A stretch of DNA of 64,000 nt from the NCBI RefSeq assembly GCF_048128805.1, contig NC_136016.1:7609501-7673500 (forward strand), given 5' to 3'. Below the pieces are notes generated by a model that was not told where the DNA came from, did no database searches, and saw only the letters and a list, made by a program, of their open reading frames with translations. Each line of letters begins with the position of its first letter. Within the stretch, counting starts at the first letter, position 1. Origin of the DNA: Centroberyx gerrardi. Taxonomy: Eukaryota > Chordata > Actinopteri > Beryciformes > Berycidae. The position numbers and the translations under genes are program-made. Of this stretch, positions 1 through 12,233 are shown piece by piece.

Positions 1-3000
1 GGCCTCTGCTGCTGTCGCATACATGGAGTGAACCGCGGACAGCCTGTGGTGTCATGAAATATTCAGGGTGTCTCAAAGTGGAGGCAGGTTTCCCTCATTT
101 TGGTTTGGTATGATGATGCTCAAGTAAAACCTCTTTGTTACCATTATTATAGCATCATTAAGGACTATTTCTACCCGGCATTAATGTCAGATCCTGCTGC
201 CATACTGGTTCAGTCGCTGCTGCAGTGTGTGTGGGGTGGAAATACTGTACATCGCCTGGATTTGACATTGAACTTAATTAGACATAATCATTAGATGGTG
301 TGTTCTTGTGAATTGTCACCGTGACCTGGATATGAGGATTTGTGTAAAGAAATCCAGAGCATTACAGGAACTACATCCTTGTTTGTTCAGGAAATGTGCG
401 GTTTACGTCTCACATAATAATTCTCCCAATCTCCGGGGAGATGTATTCAACGTCGAGGATTCATGCACGATTATTATCTATAATCTATAACAAAACAAAT
501 AAAATCGGAGCTCGTTATTAATGAAAATTAGATTACAATTCAATGATTCAAGCGCCACGCGATTCCAAAGGTTCATTAAGCCTCGGAATGATCCAAACTA
601 TGTAAATGATAATTCAAAATTATTTCTTTCTGATCTTATTAAACTCTGTGTTCAAGTCTACCCTTTCTGATGCTGGAAGCTGTCTGAACATAGCAAACAG
701 ACACTGAAATAGATACCTATTAGTTTTCAAAGACCGCCTGCTTATTTGATCACAGCGTCAAATCCAGACAGGGAAGAAGAAAAAAAATCAGAAAATGTTG
801 CTTCACCTTTCATCATCCGTTTCGCATCTAACTTGCTTAACTACTGTTGGACTGTGGAAAGGGGTTTACCATCTCTCCACTCAATGTACCTTTATTTTAC
901 ATGAGGTGACATGAAACATAGCCAGTGAAGAGGCTTAAGTGGATTCCATGCTGTGTTTTGATAACTGGGTAGTGCTACAGTCCTCACATTGGACCCAGAG
1001 GAGGCTCTGATTTCGTGTCAGAATGGGACCCAGCTGTTCGAAGCAGAGGGAAGAAATCAGACTCTTTGTCAACAAAATTTCTTTTCACCTTGGACTCAAG
1101 TCATTCCACTGAAAGTTAACTGGCACCACGTTAGCGAATGCGTCATTTGTGTGATGGTCAATAAACAGTGAAATTAATTAGAAAAGCTATTTTCCAATCT
1201 CAATGTGGTTTATCCACAAGTATTTGTGACTCATAAAATGTACCCTTTGAGTCACAAATGAAAGACTTAAAGTAATAATCTGTGACATTTTCATAAAAAT
1301 ACATTTCCATTTTGCTACTCTCTATCTCCAATTAATATAACACAATTGTGATTCAACCTATAGGCAGTTCATGAAAGCTTTTATATTTGCTACATTTGCA
1401 GTTTTAACCACCCGGTTTCCAAGGACAAATGCTCTGGTGCACAGTCAGTGATGTGTTTTTTACGTTTCCAGCAGCACCAACAGTGGTTTATTTGGGGTAA
1501 ATAGAAGAACTGAGTAGTTAGTGTAACCAACAGCTTGTTGAGTTACTAATAATATGGTAGGTGTTGGCAGACACACCCACTGTCTCAGAGCTCCATACAA
1601 GAGTACTGCCAATCATCCACTTAAGTATATATATACTGTATATACCTTCCAGGTAGAAGCTACCAGAACGCTCCGTCCTTTGTCCTCGGTGTTGTGCTCA
1701 TCATTGAGATACAGTAAGTTCTACTGTGTAGCCCTCGCTGCTGCCTGCAACTCTTCATTGTTTCTTTTAGTGATTAAACTGCCATAGAGATTCCAGTACT
1801 GCTGCACTTGGCCTTCCACCATGCTAGGTCCCAACCCATGTTGACTCAATAGACTTCTGGGAAATGCCATGGTTGGAAGGGAATAAAGCAACTGTGGGAG
1901 TTTTTGTGTCCACTGAGGAAACCTCCAAACGTTCTTCGTTTTATCCCACTTCTCAGTGTACAGTGTGTAAATGCGCTCTCAGCAGGGAGCGACTAGCAAA
2001 CTGTTTGTGTTTTGTAGGACGTCTGCCACTGCTGCTTTGGCTTGCCTTGCTTTGCTTTGTTCTGTTCGCTTGGCTTTGTTTCACCACTACTAGTCCACTA
2101 GCTCAACTATTATCCCGCCTTCTTTCAGACTTGAAATAAACTTTTATTTTTATATGAAACTCGCGTCTCTGTCCCCATTCTGCAGAAAAATCAGTGTCTG
2201 GGGAAACCCTCTTGTTTGTTGCAAGGGAATTCAGAGAGCTATTTCTGTGGGTGAAAGTCCCCAAGGTGGCGTAGTCAACCTATTTGGCCTATAAATAAGA
2301 CCTAGTGGTCCCCACGGCCTGGTCACATTAGCATGAGCAGTGGTAGCCACAAAGAAAAGAGCGGTACCTACAGAAACTCAAACTTCATCAACTGAAAATC
2401 CAAGGCAAAAGACATCACAGTATTGGACACACTGTTTGTTTGACAAGAATCTCACAGATTACCACTTAAAGTCCCAAGGAAACGGCATTTCAATTGTGTC
2501 TTGCTTCTGTAATTCTATGTATTTCTGCTTGAGTGGGACACTGCGACGAGGAATTGTTCATAAGTGGGTGGGTTGGACCAGAACAAACAAAAGTGACTCA
2601 GTGCTTTGTGTGTAATCTTGAGCTGTCACAAATTCCTGTTTCTTCAAGATTAATAAATTCCAGCCACCAGGGCGCAACCATGATGTCTTTGGAAAAGGAA
2701 ATTGGGGTGAACACCCAAAAATGCCATGTTGTCACCGTACCATGTTGCCACTTGTGCCATTTTGAAAGTTTTGAGGTTGCAGGTTTCATATGATGGGAAA
2801 GGCAGAAGAGGGGATTGCTCAAAAATCTGTGATGGTATTATTGGCTGGAATTTGTACATACGCCTGCTGGTACACTATGAAGTAACCACTAAAATGCTGT
2901 TTTCCAGGAAGTAAAAATATAGGGAATTTGATTAAAAAATATGAGAAAATATAATATAAAAATGTGTTTTATTTTTAGCATTTATTGTTTAATAGGTGTA

Positions 3001-3063
3001 CATTATGATATGGAGAATTAGCTAACAAGGTAATTTCATGGTGACTATAAGTGTAAACAACAT
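1..3063. other. Intergenic, no gene recognised
   Basis: No open frame here reads as a known protein or has paired splice signals. The DNA is moderately AT-rich and unique-looking. A T/C-rich stretch at about 1,950-2,160 contains an AATAAA signal and could be a decayed retroelement end, but I cannot delimit it. One CTCF-like motif, CCACCAGGGCGCA, lies at 2,664-2,676. Confidence 0.6.
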
Positions 3064-3310
3064 GTGAGTTCTTCCTGGCCGCTTCCTTGGCTCTGTGTCT
3101 TTATTTACATGGATCTGTTGCATGGCGATGAATGCACTCAGCAGGCCTCCCCGCCCAGGCTCTCCACAGGGCCCTGCCAGTCCATTTACATAATGCAGAC
3201 TCCATATCTGAGGTTCACTTGGCGCCACATGCAAATGGCGACTTATCTCCAAATGGTGCCGGGGCCAAGGCTGGCGAGGCAAGGTCGCGGCCCGCTGTGG
3301 TAATTAATTC
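3064..3310. other. Candidate conserved non-coding element
   Basis: This block is GC-richer than its flanks and has no microsatellite. It carries densely packed motif-like words: ATTTACATAAT, ATGCAAATGG (octamer/POU-like), CTCCATATC and TAATTAATTC. That composition is typical of vertebrate developmental enhancers. No open frame looks like a gene. Conservation itself cannot be seen from one sequence. Confidence 0.3.
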
Positions 3311-4379
3311 TGGCAGTGGTGGGCTGTGTGCTCACCAAGGTTGGGACATGCCATCCCTCGGGGCTCACATGTGTGGTCAGCGCGTGAGCCTCCTCTGTGC
3401 TTGGATGCTCCAAGACCGCACCACACTCTCCAGCCCGGGCAACAACATGATGCCGGAGCTGACCGTCGCAACAGACAGTCAGGCCGCAGACTTTGCCAGA
3501 GCTAAAGTGGCGCGGTTCTGCCTTTCAACGTAATTGTGGAAGAGGAATACATTTTCTCGGTGGTGGTAAAAAACGGCGAGGTGCAGCTTGACTTGGTGGT
3601 TTATATGGTAATATTACAAAGAATCGCTGAAGAGCCGGAGTTCATTTTCCCTCTAAAGCTGTGGATCCGCAGACATGGAGTAAGTACGGGATGAACTCCT
3701 GGATGTGTGCTCAAGGGCATGAGCAGAATCCTGCGAGAGGGAAGCGTAATCTGCCAGCATTGACACCGAGCACTGACCCACGACCAAGGGCTGATGGGAT
3801 ACAATTTCAATCGACAGGCTCACTCATTGGTAGGTACGGACCTGAAGCGGCTCAGGTCATATTTCTCTGGCCTTCATTAATTGGTATTTTGACTATAGTC
3901 CTCTCTCTTGTGGTGGACCACCCGTCCGCCCACATGAAGTCCTTGAAGTGTGACATTGCAATTACACTCACCGTGACACATGGGAGAAAATCCCAGGCTG
4001 CTAATAGAGATCTGGTCAGCCTCTTCCCCCCTCTGCACTGAAAGGAAAAAGGAATTTTCAATAACATAGCCATTTATATCCTGCTACCACATGGCCTAGC
4101 ATAGCAGCCACCAAAATGAGAACTACTTTCCACTATTGATGGTTGTATAAATGCTAATGGTTTGGCGATCAATATAGCATTGCAGTGGCCATGGTAAATA
4201 GAATTATGATGTGGGCACACTGTGTAAATGATTACATGATTGATGTGTAAAAGTACTAAAGTAGCACATTAAGGATTGACCATATATTCAGCACAGAGAA
4301 AAGGTCAATGAAATGGGAAAGATATAACAAAAGTAATCAGACTATGTCAATAATTCTGGTGCAAAATTGCATTTGTCAA
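3311..4379. other. Intergenic, nothing recognised
   Basis: Several short open frames overlap here on both strands, including one of 133 codons beginning at 3,132 and one of 126 codons at 3,661. None shows family motifs, and none is bounded by convincing splice sites. I treat them as chance. Confidence 0.5.
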
Positions 4380-4610
4380 TGGTAATGTCAAGCCTATTTT
4401 AACCAATAGCATTATTCATTAATTGGCAAAGTGTCTCATTTGCATCGGATAGGAGCCTCCGTGATTGTCTATAATGAAAACACACTTCTTCTGTGATCAG
4501 CAAATTGAATGCAGAGCAGCCTAATGCAAATGCTGTTGCCATTATTCAAACATGATGGCTACATATAGGACTAACTGAAATACTATGCAGGCATATTAAT
4601 ACGTACATAC
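4380..4610. other. Candidate conserved non-coding element
   Basis: Unique-looking AT-rich block with clustered homeodomain and POU-like words: CATTAATTGG, TTTGCATCGG, CTAATGCAAATG and GCCATTATTC. There is no coding potential and no repeat. This is a motif-density argument only. Confidence 0.3.
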
Positions 4611-5787
4611 ATATTTATACATACTATGTGTGAATGATAGACTTGCTCAAGCAAATGAATCAAACTCTATCACGTTATAATACTTTGAAGAGACATATTC
4701 TAGTCACGTATCATAACGCCTATCTGTGTAAATGGAGAAGTGCCTTTTGTTTTTTGAATATTGCTCGTTTGCCTCCTTAAAAGATTTTCCTCTGCGGTCC
4801 TGTGAACTCTCTATGGATTCCGTGTCACTTCCCTCAAGTGTCCGTGTTTGTTGGTGAGCAGATATGAGGCAGATAGAAAGACAGTGTGTGAGAAGTCTCC
4901 ATACAAATTAGACTTTGGCTTGGAGGCACAACTTGAATTGCATGACTAATAATATTTAATGACCGAAAAAGATAAACTATCCTCTCTTATGCAAACTCAG
5001 AATAATTAATTCTTTTCTAATTAAGAGGAACCGCAGTTCACATAGATGTAGGAAGTGACTCATACAGTATCTGTGCTATCCAGATAGTAATTGACTTGTT
5101 ACTCTCGTCATATGTCTCCAACGGCAATGTGAGCTGTGCAGCAAGAGGGACACTTTGACATGCAGCATCGACAGCAGCTGAATTTAAAATAAGCCTACTG
5201 CTTTTCAACTGGTTGATTTGCACCAGGATTCACAGACCATGTTATATGTAAGTCTTCAAATACAGTGGTCAAGTGTGCAAGTGGTCCACCGAATCTCTTG
5301 CTCTTTATACTCCAATGGGCTTTTCAATGGGAGTGTTGCCTTTGGGATAGTGTAGTACAAACGATCACCATAACTGAAACATTCGTGGTAACAGTTGATC
5401 ATAAGCCTGTATAGGCTACTGGCAATGTCATTAGGGATTGATGTTTTTATCTTGGCTTTAATTGTTTCCAGTCAAGTCATTAGAAGACTTCATTTTCTCA
5501 CTGTGCCAAATGAATCTTTTTATCAGTTGAACTGTACTGATGAATGGGCTTGCATAGTCCTTCCCACTCTTTTCCAGAAGATCTTGTTTGGAAAATTAAG
5601 TACTGGCTTACTGGCAATAAATTAATGTTGTGTAGGCATTTGTCATTGCAAGCAAACTATCAACACAGATTATACCTTTTACTTTGTTCACACTCACTAA
5701 AAATCAACAGACTTCATATTTTTTGTCAGATCAATATACAGGTTTTTTTTGTTTATTTTATTTTTATGGGTACACAAAAGGTCAGAG
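4611..5787. other. Intergenic, nothing recognised
   Basis: AT-rich sequence with short chance open frames. No splice-bounded exon, RNA gene or repeat array was seen. Confidence 0.5.
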
Positions 5788-5960
5788 ATGCAGGTTTGTG
5801 GCTTTAAATCCTCACAGTGGCAGAGGGTAGTGAATGAGTAACAGTCTCCCTTCCCTCAACAATGCTGAAGTGCTCTTTAGCAAGGTTCCTAACCCTCTAA
5901 TTGCTCCAGTGGAGCAGCTCAGCCAACCCTCCTTGGTTAAGTAGAGGTTGCAAAAAGCTT
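5788..5960 (+). mobile_element. SINE copy, fragmentary
   Basis: The segment around 5,868-5,930 (AGTGCTCTTTAGCAAGG, then TGCTCCAGTGGAGCAGCTC) matches the reverse complement of the element at 47.4-47.7 kb, which reads GTGCCCTTGAGCAAGG and CGCTCCAGTGGAGCTGCTC. Two copies of the same central domain on opposite strands, each near a tRNA-like box B, indicate a dispersed tRNA-derived SINE. The head here (GGCTTTAAATCC at about 5,799-5,810) is a degraded box B. The outer ends are not sharp. Confidence 0.6.
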
Positions 5961-6789
5961 AAAGTCACATGTTCATCTGCTACAGCGCTATGTTTCCCTT
6001 CCAACAGATATGAGCAATTACCAAAATCTTCTTTTTTAAGGTTTGCCAATTTTGGGACAGATTGTGCCTGTGACACGACTGTGTGCAGATATTTCAGAGC
6101 TGCTCCTTTTAAGCTGAGCTGCGGCATCAATTTGCTGTGCTGTAGGATATTAGTCAGTAATGAGAATAGCGTGATCAACAAAGCAAACAGCTATCAACAA
6201 GTAAGAATATCTTTCCTGTATCGCATACATTATTATCTAAAACAGGCCCACTGGTCCAGTTATCTGATCATTTATTGGAATACAAAGTGAGAAACACAGT
6301 TGATACGTTTAGCCATTTATGTGAAATGCTGGACCACCTGATAGGGAAAGCCCTACGGTCAATACACTGAGTAACATGAATTAAAAGTTTCATTAATCAT
6401 TATTGTCTCACTAAAAGATGGTAATGAAAACTATATGAGAAACATGTAAGCAATGTCCTCTCTAATCTTACTTCAAACAGTATGTTTGATTAGGTCACTG
6501 CGTTTTCATTGGTGGAATTTTTCCCAAACCACATCTGCATGGGTTTTGTTTATTACTGTGTATATTCTTTTACTTGTCACAGCGAATAAGAGCATGCAGA
6601 TGGGCCCAAAGGACCCCACCATGCCACACACTAAAATTCTCTCTGCACACTCTCATCCCACACAACTCTCCTTCCCCTTTCTTCAGAAGAATTATACCCT
6701 CTCCCGCATGTTGTGAGCATTTTTTTTTTTTCCCGAGGAGGGGTATAGGGGGACCCCATTTCTCTCCACCTCCTTATCCCCTAAATCCA
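5961..6789. other. Intergenic, nothing recognised
   Basis: No exon-like segment. A homopolymer T run lies at 6,720-6,731. Open frames of 87-129 codons in this stretch carry no recognisable motif. Confidence 0.5.
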
Positions 6790-7060
6790 AGCTGGTTTCC
6801 ATGAGAAACCAGGAGGAATGTGTTTCATTAACATTCTTTGGGGAATGCATATGCACTTCTTGTTCATCAAATCTAAAGCAGTCCGCCGCCTCCTAATCGA
6901 AAGCAGCCCATGACGCCTTTTAAGTGGGGCTCAAGTGTCCTCTAAGAAGCAGCATGTCCATATGAATGCCACAAATGACCACATGTTTGAGGGTGTTGAT
7001 CCACAATGAGCTTCATGTGATCCCCTCGCCAGAAAGAAAGGATACAAATCATTTTGGCAA
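6790..7060. other. Candidate conserved non-coding element
   Basis: Unique, balanced-composition block free of simple repeats. It contains ATGCATATGCAC, TTTCATTAACATTC, TCCATATGAATGCC and CCTCCTAATCG, a motif mixture typical of developmental enhancers. There is no coding signal. Conservation is inferred, not observed. Confidence 0.3.
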
Positions 7061-7359
7061 GATTATGGGACAAAAACGACACGCTCTTAACGTGAACATG
7101 CGTTGCGCTATCAACTTTTATGAGTGATAGACTAATCTTGTTGCAATGTTTGGCGATGTCTTCCGATGTCTTTTTGATGTTTCAGGCTGTTGTTGTGCCT
7201 CACTGTCTCACCTCGTTCCCTCCTGGATGTTTTAACCCCGCTCACATAGCCAATCCAGAGCCAGGAGTCCCTTTCTCAGTATAGCAGAGCGAAGGAGCCC
7301 AGAGGTCACAGGACATCTACACTGGGTGTGACCTCCGGGGTAATGGGGCCGCGGCCAGG

Positions 7360-7361
<2 letters not shown>

Positions 7362-7394
<33 letters not shown>
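7362..7394. repeat. (CA)n microsatellite
   Basis: Uninterrupted CA dinucleotides, about 16 units, directly visible. Confidence 0.97.
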
Positions 7395-7398
<4 letters not shown>

Positions 7399-8018
7399 AG
7401 GAGAGGGGTGGGGGGAACCGACCGCTCTCATACAGCTGTCTGTCGCCCACACACTTTACATGTTCTGACTAGTGACACCTGGCTCCCTGCCTCAAGATAC
7501 ACAGATACCTGACAGGAGAAGGATGAAGCCATTATAGAGGTAGACGTTTACCCCAAATCCAGTGGGATCATGGGAAGTCTCTGCAGCACAAGGGATACAG
7601 TCACAATATTGTTTTTATGTCTTTATTTTTGCGTTGAAGCCTTATGGAGCATTGCAATATAACCATAACGCATCCTTTACCTTTTTTCTGAAGGGACTTG
7701 CAAAGACCTAATTCAACATATACACAGTCAGTCAGTATTTGTGGAAATACCGTGACTCGGCCGCTGACCTATAGTGACTCGCTCAAACCCCGAGAAGGCA
7801 CTTGGTTGCAGGAAATGCAAAGCAGAGCAAAAACAAGCCCCGGCGGAGATCTGTGTGGTCTCTTTGTTGAGCGCCGGCCGTGGCGTGGCAGGAGGGAGTG
7901 AGGGGGTTTCTGAGGCCGTGTTTTACCTCCTCTAAAATCAGACAGAAAGTCATTGATTTTCCCATGACATACCCAACCCCCCAAACACACCCCTTCAGGG
8001 TCAGACGGCTGGCTCGGT

Positions 8019-8052
<34 letters not shown>
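8019..8052. repeat. (CA)n microsatellite
   Basis: Uninterrupted CA tract of about 17 units in a C-rich neighbourhood (about 7,960-8,220). It produces spurious His/Thr and Cys/Val open frames on both strands. Confidence 0.97.
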
Positions 8053-8053
<1 letters not shown>

Positions 8054-8220
8054 GAGACGCAGCCACGCACCCCATTACACATACAAACACACTTCTCAAA
8101 CCCGGCGCCCTACCCCCCACCTTGGGCCCAGCGACCACCCCCTCTTCCCTATCTCTCCCTGGCTGTCTCTCTCACTCCCCCTGTCTCATTTATGCCTTTG
8201 CGGAGCAGCTGCTGCCCAGA

Positions 8221-9539
8221 GAACTGAGGGAGCAGCATTCACATCTGAGCACATTAGTCACCAGATGTCACCTTTTGCTGCCAGCCCATCGAACATCCAG
8301 GCAGACAATGCCCCATGCATTCTGAACATCTGACTTACGACGTCTCCTACAAAAGGGGGCTGGGTGGCGCTCTGGACTGGAACAGCCACGGCTGGTGGAG
8401 CTCAAAGCCATGTCTACAGTGACACCTACAGCTCTGTCCACACACTCAAAGCGAGGAGCTGCTCTCGGAGGCATTCATATCAAAGAACGCCTTGAAATAT
8501 GCAAGGCAAGAGCTGATAAGGAACGGAATCCTTCTCCGGTGTGGATGAAAGCGAGCGGTGGTAGTTTTTTTTTTGCACTAAAAAGTGTTACTTTTTTATC
8601 ATAACAAAACATTGGGCTCAGAAATATGCAGAGAATTTCCAGTGTTTACCTGTGTTTCTATATCCTAAATATGTCTGAGCTGCTCACAGATCTAAGTCAT
8701 GCGGTGAGATGATTTCTGACAATCCGGATGTTGCCTCCAACACCTGCAACAGATCTGCCGCTGTCACCTTGAGGGTATCAAATCTGTGTTCAGACCGAGA
8801 GACTGCAGCTCGGTGTGCTTTGCACTACAGACATAAGGAGACAGTTTGCATGTATTTGCCAAGTCTAAGGTCTCACTCAGAGAAGTAAACAGTGGTAGGA
8901 GCCCTCAGAATAGCAAAAAAAGCCCAGAGGCATAAAATGTCTGAATTGCAGAATTCCATTAACCGGCACATGTACTTTTCAAGCCCTATGTTGATGTGAA
9001 AGTTTACTATTGCAGAAATATGCATGTCTTTCAATCGGGTTCACTCACACTCCTAAATAATTCATAGCAGTCTGAGAGCTGATGTCACGCTTATATGACT
9101 CTGGTGATGATAAAAAAATAGCTATTTCTTTTTTGCACCCAGTTGTTGGAAGATCATTTTGAAATAACAGCCTGTCTCTGAATACAATGCCACGAAAACC
9201 TCCTCCAAATCCTTCTCCATTCCCATTAGTGCTACTATAGGATCGATTTGGTGAACCCATGCAACACACTGGTGCTTTTCTGACCCCTGGTCTATGTTCA
9301 ATGCATCTTCAGTGCATGACGTACTAGTTGAAAGGGGCATTATCTACATATATGAGCAAACTCTTCGTGCAATTTAGCCCAGAAACGACTATATTCCATC
9401 TTATGACTTCACACCACAGTCATATTTCCACAGCTCCGTGCCCCGAATCAGACAAAACGTCAATTTAAGTGCTCCTTAACTCCCATTGTTTATCCTTGTA
9501 AAGCCTTATCTGAAGCGTGATGCTCCCTCCCTCATCCTC
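8221..9539. other. Intergenic, nothing recognised
   Basis: Mixed-composition DNA without recognisable exons, RNA genes or arrays. Confidence 0.5.
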
Positions 9540-9780
9540 CCTCCTCCGTCCTCCCCTCCTTCTCTCCATATATTAAACGATGGGTGGCACTTTCTCCTCA
9601 CAGCGCTATCTGCTACGTCGAGTCACCTCCAGACACATTAGCATATTTATCATCAGGCTCACAGACTTCAAAGTCAGAGCTTGCTTCTCAGAGAGATGGG
9701 GAAGCGCCACCAGGAAGCCAGTGCAGATTGCAAAGCGCTAGGTGTTCCCCGGGGATCAAATATCCATTTAGGTAAGGGGG
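9540..9780. other. Candidate conserved non-coding element
   Basis: Starts with a pyrimidine-rich tract (CCTCC repeats, 9,526-9,568). Then comes a unique block containing ACATTAGCATATTTATC and a short AGGTAAGG that resembles a splice donor at 9,769-9,776. No upstream acceptor with an open frame of known identity was found, so I do not call an exon. Confidence 0.25.
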
Positions 9781-10789
9781 AGCTATAAGCAGAATTCAAT
9801 TCATTTATTTGCAGTGGTGATGATGTCTTTAGCAGTGACTTTAAATATTTGCTCAGTGCTAACCACAGCTTTCACCACAGTTTTGTGATGTTAACACGCA
9901 GCTAATGCTGGAGGGAGTACTGGGGATCTTTCAGGGTTTTATAGGATGTGTAAAGGAGGATATCGTCAGGAAGATTATTCAGATGCCACACAACATAACA
10001 TACATCAACAAAATACACAGCAAATAAAGTTTAAGCCCATTTACATGAAATACGTATCATATATAATCCGTATTGTCACCTCAAATGTGCACATTTTTGC
10101 TTCTTTTTCTTGATAAAGCCTGGCTGTAATCTGTGCTGCCATGTAGGAAATTGGATAAACAGTGCAGTAAATCTTCAGTAAACAACAGCAGTCTCACCTG
10201 CACTCTGTCAGCCCAGGAAACTGGCCCGGGTCAGGCTACATTTGTCCTTTTTGAGTGCACACTTGATGGACAGCTTGTCCCAGTGTGTGGCCGGTGAAAC
10301 AGCCACTCAGGTTAAAGTGAGGTCAGTGAGCAATGCGTCTCCCACTGCATTACTGTACGCGGCCGGCTTCTTCGCGGTGAAAAGCAACTATGTGTCTTAT
10401 TCGCACTCTTTTAAAAAACCTGCCGCTGACCTTTGCACAGCGCCTCGCCTATACGGGTGCAGTGTGGCGCGGATTGATAGGATGCTATTTTTGCTTCTTC
10501 CACACATGGCACTCACAGGTCAAGGCTTTACTCAAGTCTTTTTTCGATCCCACTGAATCTCTACTGTCACTTTGTGCTGCACATATTGGATCAGGTCGGT
10601 TTCTGTCAGCCACCAGCATGTGAAATGCATCCTCTTCTCTCGCACATCACGTCTGGATTTTTATACATACATGCGTTAATGATACAATGTGAATCATTAA
10701 TCAACTACATCGCAGACACCCATTATAATTGGAAAATTAGTTACAGTACAGTGTCTAAATGCTTTCTACAACACTAATGCCAGCCCTCT

Positions 10790-10990
10790 CTGTATGTCAT
10801 CTAAACCCTATGCTAATGAAGACTGGGCCCACAACATGCAGGAGGTTGAATATCAATTTAATCAGGCCCTCCCTGCAGGGGCTTTCAGATAGAAATGACA
10901 GCCAAAGTGCATTAGTAATTCTACTGCTGTCACTTCTCATAGCTGCTTACCTTGCAAACAAACCGCTCTAATGGCACCTGCCTGCTGGGC
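10790..10990. other. Candidate conserved non-coding element
   Basis: Unique block with ATGCTAATGAAG, ATATCAATTTAATC, GTGCATTAGTAATTC and CTCTAATGGC, i.e. repeated TAAT-core homeodomain-type words at near-helical spacing. No simple repeat or coding signal is present. Confidence 0.3.
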
Positions 10991-12180
10991 AATTTAGGCA
11001 CTGTAGAGGCAACAGCACATGAAATGGACTGGAGACCACTGACCTAAATAGCAAAGAGGCAACTCTAAACAAGGAGTGGCTGTCTTATCGCTGAAGTGGA
11101 AAACATGTGTGTATTGTGTATGGACAATTAAAAGACCTGCGTGTTTCTCCATCACCAACAAGCTGGAAAAGAGGTGCTTTGATATCCTTTTTTTTAAATA
11201 GGAATATGTAGAAAATAAGCAACAGATATCTTAAAAATATATCTTGGGGACTGAATAAACTGTTTTGATTTGAAATTTCCACCAATTTGTTTGCCACCAA
11301 AAAGTGTCTAATCCTTATACCCTTCTGTTTTTTTGTTTTTTTTGATTAATACTCACAGATAACTGACACAAACAAATACTTTAATGCGCAAATGAATAGA
11401 TAAAAAGAAGAGTTCATTACCTCCACTCATACAATTGAATTGCTTTGACATAATCCCCTCTTATTCCTCAAGGGGGTGGGGGATGGAGGGAGAGAGCAGG
11501 ATGGGATCGGTATATGGGGGGGATGGGGGGGTAGGAGGGGTGCATGGCTCATTTCAGTGTCATGCTCTCTACGTCAGAAAGGAGAGTTCAGACTGAGAGA
11601 GAGAGAGAGAAAAAAAAAGAGGAATTGTCATTTCTCTCTGCTCAGTGTAACACCCCATGTTTTCATTCACACACTGTCATCTTAACACACTGATGCCACA
11701 CAGTATGTCGGCCCCGAGACCTGATTCAGCCACGATGACTGGGGAACCAGCGCCACCTGTTGTCGGCATACGGCATGTGCCGGGTGACATGGGTGTTTTC
11801 TTTTTGCATTCTGAGGAGTTCAGCAGTGAAATAATTTATCAAGGACTGATGTTGATCTGTCATGTAATGATGCATCAGCTCGTTATTTTATGTCAATATG
11901 CAGAGATACGAGACTTAAATCAGTGATGCCAGTCAATGGTAATAAAATAAAGATGACACTCATTTCTGTAACTAAGTGCTATGTGATAGAGCAATAATGA
12001 TCACAACATGATACTTGTGGGTAAAGAATCTCATTTGCCCCAAATCATGGTTTGACCTTTTAAAATAGAGTTATTTTTGTGGAGAAAATGATTTATTTTG
12101 CACCTATGAACATAACCAAGATAATCCACTCTTAACCTTTGATATGCAATTTTATCAGAGTTCATCAGGCACTTCATACT
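10991..12180. other. Intergenic, nothing recognised
   Basis: Contains a G-rich strip at 11,470-11,545 and a short (GA)n tract at 11,597-11,610. No gene was recognised. Confidence 0.5.
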
Positions 12181-12186
12181 ATCTAC

Positions 12187-12232
<46 letters not shown>
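12187..12232. repeat. (CTAT)n tetranucleotide microsatellite
   Basis: About 11 perfect CTAT units, directly visible. It creates a spurious Leu/Ser/Ile/Tyr repeat open frame. Confidence 0.97.

Positions 12233-12233
<1 letters not shown>

Noticed and set aside
1538..2330. Possible LTR-like segment with AATAAA near 2,135
   Set aside because: No matching second LTR, no TG...CA ends and no retroviral-type genes nearby.
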